This document shows positions 8,756 to 16,101 of a stretch of DNA of 64,000 nucleotides, piece after piece. Position numbers and translations under genes: made by a program. Origin of the DNA: Demequina mangrovi (GTDB taxonomy: Bacteria; Actinomycetota; Actinomycetes; Actinomycetales; Demequinaceae); NCBI RefSeq assembly GCF_000759715.1, contig NZ_BBLU01000004.1, positions 62,001 through 126,000 on the forward strand, read 5' to 3'. The first letter of the stretch is position 1. Each line of letters begins with the position of its first letter. The notes below the pieces were generated by a model. It had not been told where the DNA came from. It worked only from the letters and a program-made list of their open reading frames with translations, and ran no database searches.

Positions 8756-9066
8756 TGCCTGCGAGGTCAGGGCCCGACGCTCCGATGGGGCTCGGTGCAG
8801 ACGACCGGGTGCGGTCGGTGTGGGACGACGTGATCGAGCGTGACGGTCAGATGCTTGTGCTGTCCGGCAACGAGGTGTCGCTCCTCTCGATCGTCGCCAC
8901 CGAGATCGCCCGTGCAGCCCACGACGGCATCACGCTCGAGGCGCTCGCGGACCATCTGGTCGAGGTCTTCGGCCCCCCGCAGCACACCGACGGCGTGGAT
9001 GCCGTGAGGGAGATCATCGACGTGCTCATGCAGCGCGGCGTGATGGTCATCGAGCGGCCGCGCTAG
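8755..9066 (+). CDS. PqqD-like (RRE-fold) protein, copy B
   Basis: 103 residues, starting in a TGATG overlap with the kinase fusion gene. VWDDVIERDGQMLVLSGNEVS forms the beta-hairpin part, GITLEALADHLVEVFG the helical core, and VREIIDVLMQRGVMVIE the closing helix of a PqqD-like domain. It differs clearly from copy A at 5423-5824, so the two may bind different partners or the two ends of one process. It is the last gene of the operon; the first of five secreted-protein genes follows after about 150 bp. The function of such domains outside RiPP pathways is not established. Confidence 0.58.
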   Translation: MPARSGPDAPMGLGADDRVRSVWDDVIERDGQMLVLSGNEVSLLSIVATEIARAAHDGITLEALADHLVEVFGPPQHTDGVDAVREIIDVLMQRGVMVIERPR

Positions 9067-9162
9067 GGCGTGGGGGAAGTGGCGGGCGAATCGCCAGGGT
9101 TTGCCACGGTCTGTAGCGATAACGGCGTTCCCCTAGGTCTTTACATGAATCGCTGCCGCTCC

Positions 9163-9168
9163 TAGCCT
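9163..9168 (+). promoter_or_regulatory. Candidate -10 box before the first Tat-leader gene
   Basis: TAGCCT, preceded by CATGAATCGCT at about 9144-9154. The same CATGAATCGCT followed by a -10-like box (TAACCT) occurs before the third Tat-leader gene, suggesting related promoters. The leader to the start codon would be about 40 nt. Confidence 0.4.
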
Positions 9169-9213
9169 GGTCGCAGGCGCCGGGGCGACCCCGGCTTGCG
9201 AGCTGAGGGGTTC

Positions 9214-9702
9214 GTGTTGAGCGTTGCTGAGGACGGCCTGTCGCGCCGTCGCATCATCCAGGGAGTGGCGTGGGCAACTCCGGCGATCATGGTCGCGACG
9301 GCATCGCCGCCGGCCGCCGCGTCGGGGCCGGATGCAGCGACGATCGTGCTGGCGGCCTCGCAGTCGCACGGCACGGGCCAGAACTACACCGTCACCGCGA
9401 CCGTGCAGAACGGTCCCAACACCGACGAGTCGCTGAAGAACATTCGCCTGGAGCTCCGAAGCGGTCAGAGCATGACCGTCACGGTGCCCGACGGCGCAGC
9501 CTGGTCCATCGTCTCGGGCAACGGCACCACGAGCGTGGTCATCGCGCTCGCGGTCGAGGCCCTGGCGGACAGCGAGAGCGAGACGGTCACCATTCCGCTC
9601 AGCGCGCCCAGTGGCGCGACCTCGGTGGTGGCCTCGGCGATGCGGTACTTCCTGAACAGTTCGCGCGGCGCGGCGGTGACGGTGACCGACGCGACGCTGT
9701 GA
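9214..9702 (+). CDS. Secreted beta-sandwich protein with Tat-type leader, paralog 1
   Basis: 162 residues from GTG 9214 (TTG 9217 is also possible, both after GAGGGG). The leader has twin arginines in SRRRIIQG, a hydrophobic stretch starting VAWATPAIM and the cleavage-like end ASPPAAAS. Together this resembles a twin-arginine export signal. The mature part (about 125 residues) is rich in Ser/Thr/Val with alternating beta-strand pattern, including VPDGAAWSIVSGNG and ETVTIPLSAPSG. No lipobox, LPxTG motif or C-terminal membrane anchor is present, so the product is probably released or bound non-covalently. It is the first of five tandem paralogs that share the leader and a related mature domain. 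Function unknown. Confidence 0.7.
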   Translation: MLSVAEDGLSRRRIIQGVAWATPAIMVATASPPAAASGPDAATIVLAASQSHGTGQNYTVTATVQNGPNTDESLKNIRLELRSGQSMTVTVPDGAAWSIVSGNGTTSVVIALAVEALADSESETVTIPLSAPSGATSVVASAMRYFLNSSRGAAVTVTDATL

Positions 9703-9733
9703 CGTGTTGCCGTTGAGGCGCCTGTGGTCACCG

Positions 9734-9767
9734 CTTACCCTGGGGGAGGACGTTCCTCCAGGGTAAG
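9734..9767 (+). promoter_or_regulatory. Inverted repeat over the promoter of Tat-leader gene 2
   Basis: CTTACCCTGG and its exact complement CCAGGGTAAG bracket a further GAGGA/TCCTC pair, with a 3-nt bulge on the left arm. A -10-like TACCCT (9736-9741) lies in the left arm and the AAGGGG ribosome site touches the right arm. It could be a repressor operator or, if transcription starts further upstream, an RNA hairpin that masks the ribosome site. Confidence 0.45.
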
Positions 9768-9776
9768 GGGCATCTC

Positions 9777-10250
9777 ATGGCTCCTGAGCCGGCCGAGTCT
9801 CGCGAGATCTCACGCAGGCACGTGATCATCGGCGCCGCCTGGGTGACCCCTGCCGTGCTGATCGCGACGGGCTCGCCGCCTGCGGCCGCATCCCTTGAGA
9901 ACCCGCTCGACGGGTCCTACGTCGAGAGCATCGAGTCCGCGAACGACGACCTCTACCGCGCGACCATCCGCCTGCCCGAGGGCACCGTGCTCGAGGGTGC
10001 GACCCTGACCGTCAACTGGGTGCCCACGAACGATGGGGCCTCGGTGCAGGTCGAGACCGGGAGTGACCTGTGGGATCCCGGCAACACCAACGCCTCCTCG
10101 GTGGTCTTCATCGCACCAGGCCCCATCTCGGACGCCGATACCTTCCTGGTGCGCTTCGACAAGGGCATGAACGGCAGCGCCTGGACCGCGCTGCTGGAGG
10201 GCACCGTCGACGGTCAGGACGCGTCGGCGTTCTTCACCGGCACGCTCTGA
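9777..10250 (+). CDS. Secreted beta-sandwich protein with Tat-type leader, paralog 2
   Basis: 157 residues from ATG 9777, preceded by AAGGGG. The leader SRRHVIIGAAWVTPAVL ending in TGSPPAAAS is almost the same as in the other four paralogs, whereas the mature part is largely its own. The mature 115 residues predict as beta-strands (TVLEGATLTVNW, SSVVFIAPG, FLVRFDKGMNGSAWTALLE). The GSAW segment matches the GAAW/GSAW positions of paralogs 1 and 4. There are no cysteines in the mature domain and no wall anchor. The gene has its own promoter-like box inside a strong inverted repeat. Function unknown; surface or extracellular location is inferred from the leader. Confidence 0.7.
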   Translation: MAPEPAESREISRRHVIIGAAWVTPAVLIATGSPPAAASLENPLDGSYVESIESANDDLYRATIRLPEGTVLEGATLTVNWVPTNDGASVQVETGSDLWDPGNTNASSVVFIAPGPISDADTFLVRFDKGMNGSAWTALLEGTVDGQDASAFFTGTL

Positions 10251-10299
10251 CATTCAAGACATGTGCGCCGCATCGGTCGCAAAGCGGCATGAATCGCTC

Positions 10300-10305
10300 T
10301 AACCT
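10300..10305 (+). promoter_or_regulatory. Candidate -10 box before Tat-leader gene 3
   Basis: TAACCT directly after CATGAATCGCTC, the same word that precedes the -10 box of Tat-leader gene 1. The start codon at 10347 has a strong GAAGGAGG ribosome site, so this message has a leader of about 35 nt. Confidence 0.4.
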
Positions 10306-10346
10306 GCCAGTACGCGATGTTTTCCTGCACGTCGAAGGAGGCGCGA

Positions 10347-10877
10347 ATGGCCGAGACCAACGAGCCGCGATTCACCGTCAGCCGACGCCGGGTGGTGGTC
10401 GGAGCCGCATGGGCGGCTCCGGCGGTCCTCATCGCGACTGGATCGCCGCCTGCCGCGGCCTCCACGCACACTCCGCCGGACTGGCAGCTCGAAGGCTCCG
10501 GTGAGACGTACAACACGGACACCATCTACGGCTACATCCACCTCACCAACACCGAGCCGACGGACGGTACCGGGCAGACCGTCAACGGACCCGTGACCAT
10601 CCTGGTCGAGTTTCCCGGCGGTGCGCTCGCGCCCGCGCCGCCCGGGGCGAGCTTCGATCAGCCGGTCGACGGCTGGTCGGTCTCCCAGTCATCCGAGACC
10701 GTCACGTTCACCTACGACTACGACATAGCGCCAGGAGAGGGCTCGGGCACGGTGAACTACGAGATCCCGCTCACCGCGGCGGACCTCACGGGCACCATCA
10801 CGATGACCGCGACCGCGTACGACGACGACGGCAACCCTGTGTACGCGTACTACACGTTCAACCTCGAGGACATCTGA
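10347..10877 (+). CDS. Secreted beta-sandwich protein with Tat-type leader, paralog 3
   Basis: 176 residues from ATG 10347, chosen over an upstream ATG at 10317 because GAAGGAGG sits seven bases before it. The leader is SRRRVVVGAAWAAPAVL ending in TGSPPAAAS. The mature part contains VTILVEFPGGALAP, DGWSVSQSSETVTFTYDY and GTVNYEIPLTAADLTG. This strand order resembles paralogs 1 and 4 and, loosely, DUF11-like surface beta-sandwiches. It is unusually acidic and rich in Thr, Tyr and Asp. No anchor motif follows. The ligand or partner is not known; the gene is expressed from its own promoter-like site. Confidence 0.7.
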   Translation: MAETNEPRFTVSRRRVVVGAAWAAPAVLIATGSPPAAASTHTPPDWQLEGSGETYNTDTIYGYIHLTNTEPTDGTGQTVNGPVTILVEFPGGALAPAPPGASFDQPVDGWSVSQSSETVTFTYDYDIAPGEGSGTVNYEIPLTAADLTGTITMTATAYDDDGNPVYAYYTFNLEDI

Positions 10878-10935
10878 GGTCGAGGCGCCGCGAGCATCGA
10901 GCCTGATGTCCGGCCCAGGCGTCTTCGGCGGGGCG

Positions 10936-10941
10936 TAAACT
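10936..10941 (+). promoter_or_regulatory. Candidate -10 box before Tat-leader gene 4
   Basis: TAAACT about 55 bp before the ATG at 10997, whose ribosome site is GAGGAAG. It supports separate transcription of this paralog from the preceding one. Confidence 0.35.
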
Positions 10942-10996
10942 AGTGAGCTCCGGGTGTCTATGGGAGGCACCCGCCGCTGAGGAAGTTGCACCCCCG

Positions 10997-12001
10997 ATGA
11001 CAGATGTCGACGACGCCCGCGCGCGCGGGGAAGCCGTGTCGCGCCGCCGCGTGCTCCACGGCATCGCCTGGACCACGCCCGCCGTGCTCATCGCCACCTC
11101 ATCGCCGCCCGCTGCCGCGTCAGGTGGTGAAGGCATCTCGTCCGCCCAGGGCGCCCTCGCTCTCGCCGGCACCTTCACGGCGCTCAACGAGTCCGCATTC
11201 ACGTTCGACACGATGGTGGCGTATGCGGGCGCGGCGCGCTCCGCAGGCGCTGGGGTCAGCCCCGTCACCTCCGTCACTCTCGATCTCGCGCTCCCCTCGG
11301 GCCGGGTGACGGGGGAGGCGCCGAGCATCGTCTCCGGGTCCGCGTGGACCTACACCGGGGCAGCGACGGCGGGCGGGGAGACTTCCTTCACCTTCGCCTG
11401 GCAGGGTGACAACCTGACGGATGCGACGCCGAGCACCTCGCCGCTGACCGTCACCATCCCCAAGACCGCGAGCCTCGACGCGGCCGCCGTGACGTTCACC
11501 GCGCGCGGCACCTCCGCGGGCCTTCCGGTGCCGCCCAGCGTGGTGGTCGACACCAGGGCCGTTCTCACGGCGAACGCGCCCACGTTCGCCCATGGCGGGG
11601 CGATCCGCCATCAGGAGTGGTTCCAGTCCAACCCGAAGGTCGACGCGTGGGTGTTCAACGCCGCGCTGGTCTGGTCGGGACCCTGGTCGCCGGTGGGGCC
11701 CGCCATCAACCACATCGCGGTGGAGTTCCGCATCCCTGCCGGAGAGTCGGACGGCACGCTGCTGCCGTCCTGGGACGGAATCGGAGCCGGCTGGACCGCG
11801 GACGGCGTGCCTGCCGTGGTCGATGGGTTCTGGCGGGTGCGCTATCGCTACAACGGTGCGATCTCGAAGGGTTCCGAGCGGACGGACGAGCTCAGGTTCG
11901 CGCTGAAGGCACCGGTTGCCACGGCGACGGCGGTGCAGTACACGCTGACGGGCCAGTCGGCCGGGGTCGCGCTCACCGCCGCCGGGGTCGTCTCCCGCTG
12001 A
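10997..12001 (+). CDS. Secreted two-domain beta-sandwich protein with Tat-type leader, paralog 4
   Basis: 334 residues, the longest of the five paralogs, from ATG 10997 after GAGGAAG. The leader is SRRRVLHGIAWTTPAVL ending in TSSPPAAAS. The mature part looks like two copies of the beta-sandwich of the shorter paralogs. The first contains VTLDLALPSGRVTG, GSAWTYTG and PLTVTIPKTASLD. The second contains AVEFRIPAGESDG, GAGWTADGVP and ELRFALKAPVA. This internal duplication explains its length. There is no sortase signal or transmembrane tail. Function unknown; a role as an extracellular or wall-associated structural or binding protein is inferred only from the fold-like pattern and the leader. Confidence 0.7.
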   Translation: MTDVDDARARGEAVSRRRVLHGIAWTTPAVLIATSSPPAAASGGEGISSAQGALALAGTFTALNESAFTFDTMVAYAGAARSAGAGVSPVTSVTLDLALPSGRVTGEAPSIVSGSAWTYTGAATAGGETSFTFAWQGDNLTDATPSTSPLTVTIPKTASLDAAAVTFTARGTSAGLPVPPSVVVDTRAVLTANAPTFAHGGAIRHQEWFQSNPKVDAWVFNAALVWSGPWSPVGPAINHIAVEFRIPAGESDGTLLPSWDGIGAGWTADGVPAVVDGFWRVRYRYNGAISKGSERTDELRFALKAPVATATAVQYTLTGQSAGVALTAAGVVSR

Positions 12002-12122
12002 GCTCGCGCGATCGTCGGGGCGCCGTCGGGTGTGAGCGCTTTCGGTCGAAATGCGGATGTGATCTGCGTCACATCGCTTCACAATGGGGGTTCAACCGGG
12101 CGCCTTCCAGGGATCTCGTCGT

Positions 12123-12128
12123 TATCGT
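12123..12128 (+). promoter_or_regulatory. -10 box of a leaderless transcript (Tat-leader gene 5)
   Basis: TATCGT ends six bases before the ATG at 12135 and no ribosome site is present, so the transcript probably starts at or next to the start codon. Confidence 0.45.
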
Positions 12129-12134
12129 CGCCGC

Positions 12135-12884
12135 ATGGCGGACATCTCGCGGAGGCGCGTGGTCATCGGTGCGGCGTGGGTGACGCCGGCCGTCCTGGTC
12201 GCCACGAGCTCGCCGCCCGCCGCGGCCTCAGGGGGTGCCGGCGAGGAGCCGCCGCCGTGCGTCGACTCCGACCTCGGCGCGGCCGCTGCCGTCACGCCTC
12301 TCGACTGGGAGGTCACGAGCGGCGCGCTTCACCGCGACTGGCGTACCACGGGGTGGACGCCCGCGAGCGACGATGACGCCGCGGCGATCTCCGTTCCGAA
12401 CAACTGGTGGAGCATCAGTGGGCCGGGGTTCCTCTCGATGGACGACAACCTGTCCTCATCTGCGCCCGCGGAGGTGACCGCGCGGTACACGTTCGAGGCG
12501 TCATCTGCGGTGGTCTACCGACTCTCGCTCGATCTCCGGACCGGGTACGGCAGCGACTCGGGCTGGATCAGCTCGCGTCAGCGTATGACTCTCACCGCCG
12601 ACGGTACGCACGGCTCGACCGCCCTGCTCAGCCTTGCGGTGGCGCACCCGGCAGACAAGGGTCGGCCCACGGGAAGCCCGTCCGACGACGAGGTCGCGGC
12701 CCAGGGTTACGCGCTGCTTCCGATCGGCACCGCCACCCGCGACGTGCTGCTCTCCGGCGTGAGCGGGCTGGTGACGCTCACGTTCACCTTCACCGTGGAC
12801 CCCGTGATCGACGCCCGCGGGCACCAGGTGAGTGACGACATCTGGGTGTCCAAGCCCTCGGTGGTCCAGGCCGGTTGCACCTGA
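12135..12884 (+). CDS. Secreted protein with Tat-type leader, paralog 5
   Basis: 249 residues from ATG 12135. The leader SRRRVVIGAAWVTPAVL ending in TSSPPAAAS starts only five residues from the N-terminus. The mature domain differs from the other four: it has a W-rich first half (TPLDWEVTSG, NNWWSISGPGFLSMD) and a beta-rich second half (YRLSLDLRTGYGS, LVTLTFTFTVDP). It begins and ends with a cysteine (PPPCVDSD and QAGCT), which could form a disulfide closing the domain. The pattern resembles carbohydrate-binding-like jelly rolls, but no family is recognised. It is the last of the five tandem leader-sharing genes; the next gene is on the opposite strand. Confidence 0.68.
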   Translation: MADISRRRVVIGAAWVTPAVLVATSSPPAAASGGAGEEPPPCVDSDLGAAAAVTPLDWEVTSGALHRDWRTTGWTPASDDDAAAISVPNNWWSISGPGFLSMDDNLSSSAPAEVTARYTFEASSAVVYRLSLDLRTGYGSDSGWISSRQRMTLTADGTHGSTALLSLAVAHPADKGRPTGSPSDDEVAAQGYALLPIGTATRDVLLSGVSGLVTLTFTFTVDPVIDARGHQVSDDIWVSKPSVVQAGCT

Positions 12885-12915
12885 CGCACCACGCCAGGCG
12901 CCGGCGCGGGCCCGC

Positions 12916-13950
12916 TCAGCGCACCGGCAGCCCGGCGGCAGCGCGCTCGATGACGTCGAGGTAGCGGCGCCCCATATCGGAGGAGCGGCGCCCCGAGAGC
13001 GCCGAAGGAATCGCGGCGCGCAATGCCGAAGCCTCGTCCGCATCGCACACGAGCTGCCGCGCGGCGTCAGCAAGAGCGTCGAGATCGCCGTTGGGGACCA
13101 CGATGCCGGCAGCTCCCGCCGCCTCGCCGAGTCCGCCGTCTCGCGTGACCACGGGCACGCAGCCGCACGCCATGGCTTCGAGTGCGACGACGCCGAACGG
13201 CTCGGCCCAGCGCGACGGTACGAGCACGAAGCGGTGTGCGTTGAGCTCGCCGCACACCTCGGGCCCCGTCAGCTCGCCGGTGAAGCGCACCTGGGTCTCG
13301 ATGCCGAGGTCGATGGCGAGCGTCTCGAGCGCTTCACGTTCGGGTCCGTCACCGATCACCGTGAGATCGGCCGGTCTCCCCTCGGCGACGAGCCTGGCGA
13401 TGGTCTCGATGGCGAGATCTGCGCCCTTGTCGCTCACGAGTCGTCCCACGAATGCGAAAGTACGCCGTCGTTCGGCGACCGGTGTCGTGTCGAAGAAGAC
13501 ATCATCGCGGTAGGAGTTCGGGATCACCGTTGACGCGGTCGAGAGGTGCTCGGCGATCGCGGCGCTGATCGAGATCACATGGGCGCGCGCAAGCACCTTC
13601 TGCTTGAGCACGTCGCGCGCCGACACCCGGCCATCCATCCGGCTGATCCATGTCCGGACCGCGATCACGAGCGGGCGACGCGCCAGGAGCAGCGGCCAGA
13701 TGAATTGCAGGCAGATGTTGTTGTGGAATACGACGTCCGCGTCGCGGTGGGCGCGGAGGAGAGCGGACGGGGTCGGCCTCCGGAGCATCGTGAACCCGAA
13801 CGCCGCATCGTCCACGTCGCGCGCCGTGCTGTGCGTCACCACCGTGACGGTGTGGCCCTGTTCGGCGAACTGGGTGGCGAGAAGCTCTGACATGCGCTCG
13901 ATGCCGCCGACGTCCGGCGCGAACCTGTGCGTGACCAGCAGTACCCTCAT
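12916..13950 (-). CDS. Family 4 glycosyltransferase
   Basis: 344 residues with the two-domain GT-B pattern. The N-terminus MRVLLVTHRFAPDVGGIERM is the glycine loop of GT4 enzymes. The C-terminal domain has FVGRLVSDKGADLAI, DLTVIGDGPEREAL and the nucleotide-sugar motif EPFGVVALEAMACGCVPV (E-x7-E). Retaining glycosyl transfer from a nucleotide sugar to a lipid or polysaccharide acceptor is expected. It is transcribed away from the decaprenyl-phosphate operon, with 241 bp between the two starts. The closeness of DprE1/E2-like genes and Tat-leader proteins suggests a surface-glycan role, but donor and acceptor cannot be read. Confidence 0.85.
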   Translation of the reverse strand: MRVLLVTHRFAPDVGGIERMSELLATQFAEQGHTVTVVTHSTARDVDDAAFGFTMLRRPTPSALLRAHRDADVVFHNNICLQFIWPLLLARRPLVIAVRTWISRMDGRVSARDVLKQKVLARAHVISISAAIAEHLSTASTVIPNSYRDDVFFDTTPVAERRRTFAFVGRLVSDKGADLAIETIARLVAEGRPADLTVIGDGPEREALETLAIDLGIETQVRFTGELTGPEVCGELNAHRFVLVPSRWAEPFGVVALEAMACGCVPVVTRDGGLGEAAGAAGIVVPNGDLDALADAARQLVCDADEASALRAAIPSALSGRRSSDMGRRYLDVIERAAAGLPVR

Positions 13951-14191
13951 CGCCGCCCCCCGGCATGTCCGCGTGGGTCCGAGACCGAACCTTCGCTCCG
14001 ATCATGCCGTGTTTGCGGGTGGCTGTGAAGCGGTGCCCGAGGGTCGCGCCGACGGCGACGGTCCCGGCGGCGAGCAGGGGTACGTCGCCTCACGAATCTC
14101 GCGCCGGGGGTTGACACGGACGGCCGAAAGCGGCGGAATGGTCCCAGGCTGCGCTTTTTGCGGTCTACGCGGCGATTTGGGGGGAGCCGTC
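13951..14191. other. Divergent intergenic region between GT4 and the UbiA operon
   Basis: 241 bp of non-coding DNA holding the promoters of two divergent units. No clear -10/-35 pair or operator stands out, and the last 20 bases before the ATG at 14192 contain only a GGGGGGAG ribosome site. Confidence 0.4.
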
Positions 14192-15691
14192 ATGAAGAAC
14201 GCGAGGCCTGCCGAGGCGCTGCTCGCTGCTCAGCGCGAGGACTTCGGGCGCGACGGCGAGGAGCGGGCGGCGGTGCCGCTCTGCGTCGACCTCGACGGCA
14301 CGCTCATCGCCACGGATGTGCTGCATGAGGGCCTCGGCTGGATCGCCACGCATGACCCGTTGGCGCTGCTCCGGGTGCCCGGATGGTGGCGGCGCGGCCG
14401 GCAGCACGTCAAGAGCCGAGTGGCGGCATTGGCAGACGTGCCGGCGGTCGACCTGCCGCTCCGCCCCGAAGTCGTCGAGCTCATCCGCAGGGCGAGCGCG
14501 GACGGACGTCAGGTCATCGTGGTGACGGCGGCGGCGGACGAGGCGGTCCAGGACCTGGCCGCCGTGGTGCCTGGCGTCTCCGAGGTCGTCGGATCGACCG
14601 AGAGGCGCGGCAACCTGTCGGGCGAGCGTAAGGCTGCCTACCTCGTCGATCGCTTCGGCCCAGGAGGCTTCGACTACGTCGGTGACTCGAGCGCGGACCT
14701 CGCCGTGTGGGCGACCGCTCGCAGCGCGTTCGCGGTGGCCCCGTCCAGCGCCGTGGCGCGGAGGCTCGACGCCCTGGACGTCGACGCGACGGTGCTGCCT
14801 GCGAAGTCGAGTGCGCCCCGGTCCTGGCTGCGGCAGATCCGCCTTCACCAGGCAGCCAAGAACGCTTTGGTCTTCGCGCCGCTCGTGCTTGCGCACGAGA
14901 TCTTCGACCTGGGTCTCCTCGGTCGGGCCCTGGCGATGGCGGTCGCCTTCACGATGCTCGCCTCGGCCACCTACATCTGGAACGACCTTCACGACCTCGC
15001 TGACGACCGCGCCCACCCGTCGAAGCGGTTCCGGCCGCTCGCGGCGGGCGACATCGGGATCCTGCCCGCGCTCGCAGCGGCGCTCGCGCTGACCCTCGGC
15101 GCCCTTGCGCTCGGGTTCGCGCTGGGGTTGCCGTCTCTGGCGATCCTGCTGGCCTACCTGTCCCTCACCCTCTGGTACTCGGCGCGCCTCAAGCGCATGA
15201 TCGTGGCGGACGCGATCGCGCTCGCGGCGCTCTTCACGCTCAGGATCCTCGGTGGCGCCGCCGCTACCGCGCTCGAGGTCACCATCTGGCTCATCCTCGT
15301 CTCGACCTTCCTCTTCTTCAGCCTGTCGCTGATGAAGCGGTACTCCGAGTACGTCAAATACGAGATCGAGTCGAGTCCCGGTCGCGGCTACTTCGCCACC
15401 GATGCGGCGACGCTGCAGATGCTCGGTGTGGGATCCGCGCTCGTCTCCGCGCTCGTCATGGGCCTGTACGTCGCGAGCGACGACGTGGTCGCGCACTACT
15501 CCACTCCTGAACTCCTCTGGGCCGTCGTGCCGCTGCTCCTGTACTGGGTCTCGCGGCTCTGGATTCTCACGGGTCGCGGGCACATCGACGACGACCCGGT
15601 GCTCTACGCCATCAAGGAACGCGCCAGCCAGGTGGTCGGGCTCGCGATCGTGATCGTGCTGGTGGCGGCCACGGTGGTGGACCTCGGATGA
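14192..15691 (+). CDS. HAD-phosphatase domain fused to UbiA prenyltransferase (decaprenyl-phosphate phosphoribosyltransferase-like)
   Basis: 499 residues. An N-terminal HAD domain has the nucleophile motif DLDGTL (about residues 32-37), a Lys region near AAYLVDRFG and the acidic GDSSADLAVW. The C-terminal half is a multi-span UbiA enzyme with the prenyl-diphosphate motif NDLHDLADDRAHP near residues 264-276. Next to DprE1- and DprE2-like genes this suggests transfer of phosphoribose from PRPP to decaprenyl phosphate, as by Rv3806c. The HAD domain is placed to remove the 5-phosphate, a step given to a PAP2-type enzyme in mycobacteria. That division of labour is inference. The downstream gene overlaps by ATGA. 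Confidence 0.75.
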   Translation: MKNARPAEALLAAQREDFGRDGEERAAVPLCVDLDGTLIATDVLHEGLGWIATHDPLALLRVPGWWRRGRQHVKSRVAALADVPAVDLPLRPEVVELIRRASADGRQVIVVTAAADEAVQDLAAVVPGVSEVVGSTERRGNLSGERKAAYLVDRFGPGGFDYVGDSSADLAVWATARSAFAVAPSSAVARRLDALDVDATVLPAKSSAPRSWLRQIRLHQAAKNALVFAPLVLAHEIFDLGLLGRALAMAVAFTMLASATYIWNDLHDLADDRAHPSKRFRPLAAGDIGILPALAAALALTLGALALGFALGLPSLAILLAYLSLTLWYSARLKRMIVADAIALAALFTLRILGGAAATALEVTIWLILVSTFLFFSLSLMKRYSEYVKYEIESSPGRGYFATDAATLQMLGVGSALVSALVMGLYVASDDVVAHYSTPELLWAVVPLLLYWVSRLWILTGRGHIDDDPVLYAIKERASQVVGLAIVIVLVAATVVDLG

Positions 15692-16101
15692 GCGTCGCGC
15701 TCCTTTACGCGCTGTTCGCGGCGATCGCCACCGCCGTCAACATCGGCACCCAGGCGCTCGTCGACGCCGCGCTCGTGCACGACCTGGACCTGTACATCGC
15801 CCTTGTGATCGGCACGGTCGCGGGGCTGGTCTGCAAGTACCTGCTCGACAAGCGGTGGATCTTCGGCTTCGCCGCGCGCTCACGCGCGCACGAGGCGCGC
15901 ACCTTCGTCATCTACGCCACGTTCAGCGTGGTGACCACCGTGATCTTCTGGGGGACAGAGCTCATGTTCGAAGCCATCTGGGGTACCGACCGCATGCGCT
16001 ACCTCGGCGGGGCCTTGGGGCTCGCGCTCGGCTATGCGTCGAAGTACTTCCTGGACAAGCGCATCACATTCGCCTCGACCGAGCGGAGCGCGGTCGCATG
16101 A
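15688..16101 (+). CDS. GtrA-family membrane protein
   Basis: 137 residues with four predicted membrane spans, overlapping both neighbours by ATGA. The pattern KYLLDKRWIFGF near the middle and the repeated KYFLDKRITF near the end is the hallmark of GtrA/DPMS-like proteins, which move or help translocate polyprenyl-phosphate-linked sugars across the membrane. In mycobacteria a GtrA-like protein (Rv3789) is encoded beside dprE1 and is linked to arabinan assembly; the same neighbours are seen here. Probable role is flipping of, or acting as anchor protein for, decaprenyl-phosphoryl pentose. Confidence 0.82.
   Translation: MSVALLYALFAAIATAVNIGTQALVDAALVHDLDLYIALVIGTVAGLVCKYLLDKRWIFGFAARSRAHEARTFVIYATFSVVTTVIFWGTELMFEAIWGTDRMRYLGGALGLALGYASKYFLDKRITFASTERSAVA

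Noticed and set aside
4483..9066. A complete lasso-peptide cluster
   Set aside because: No asparagine-synthetase-like cyclase, no transglutaminase-like leader peptidase and no short precursor peptide with a Gly/Asp ring pattern are present, so only the accessory part of such a cluster is seen.
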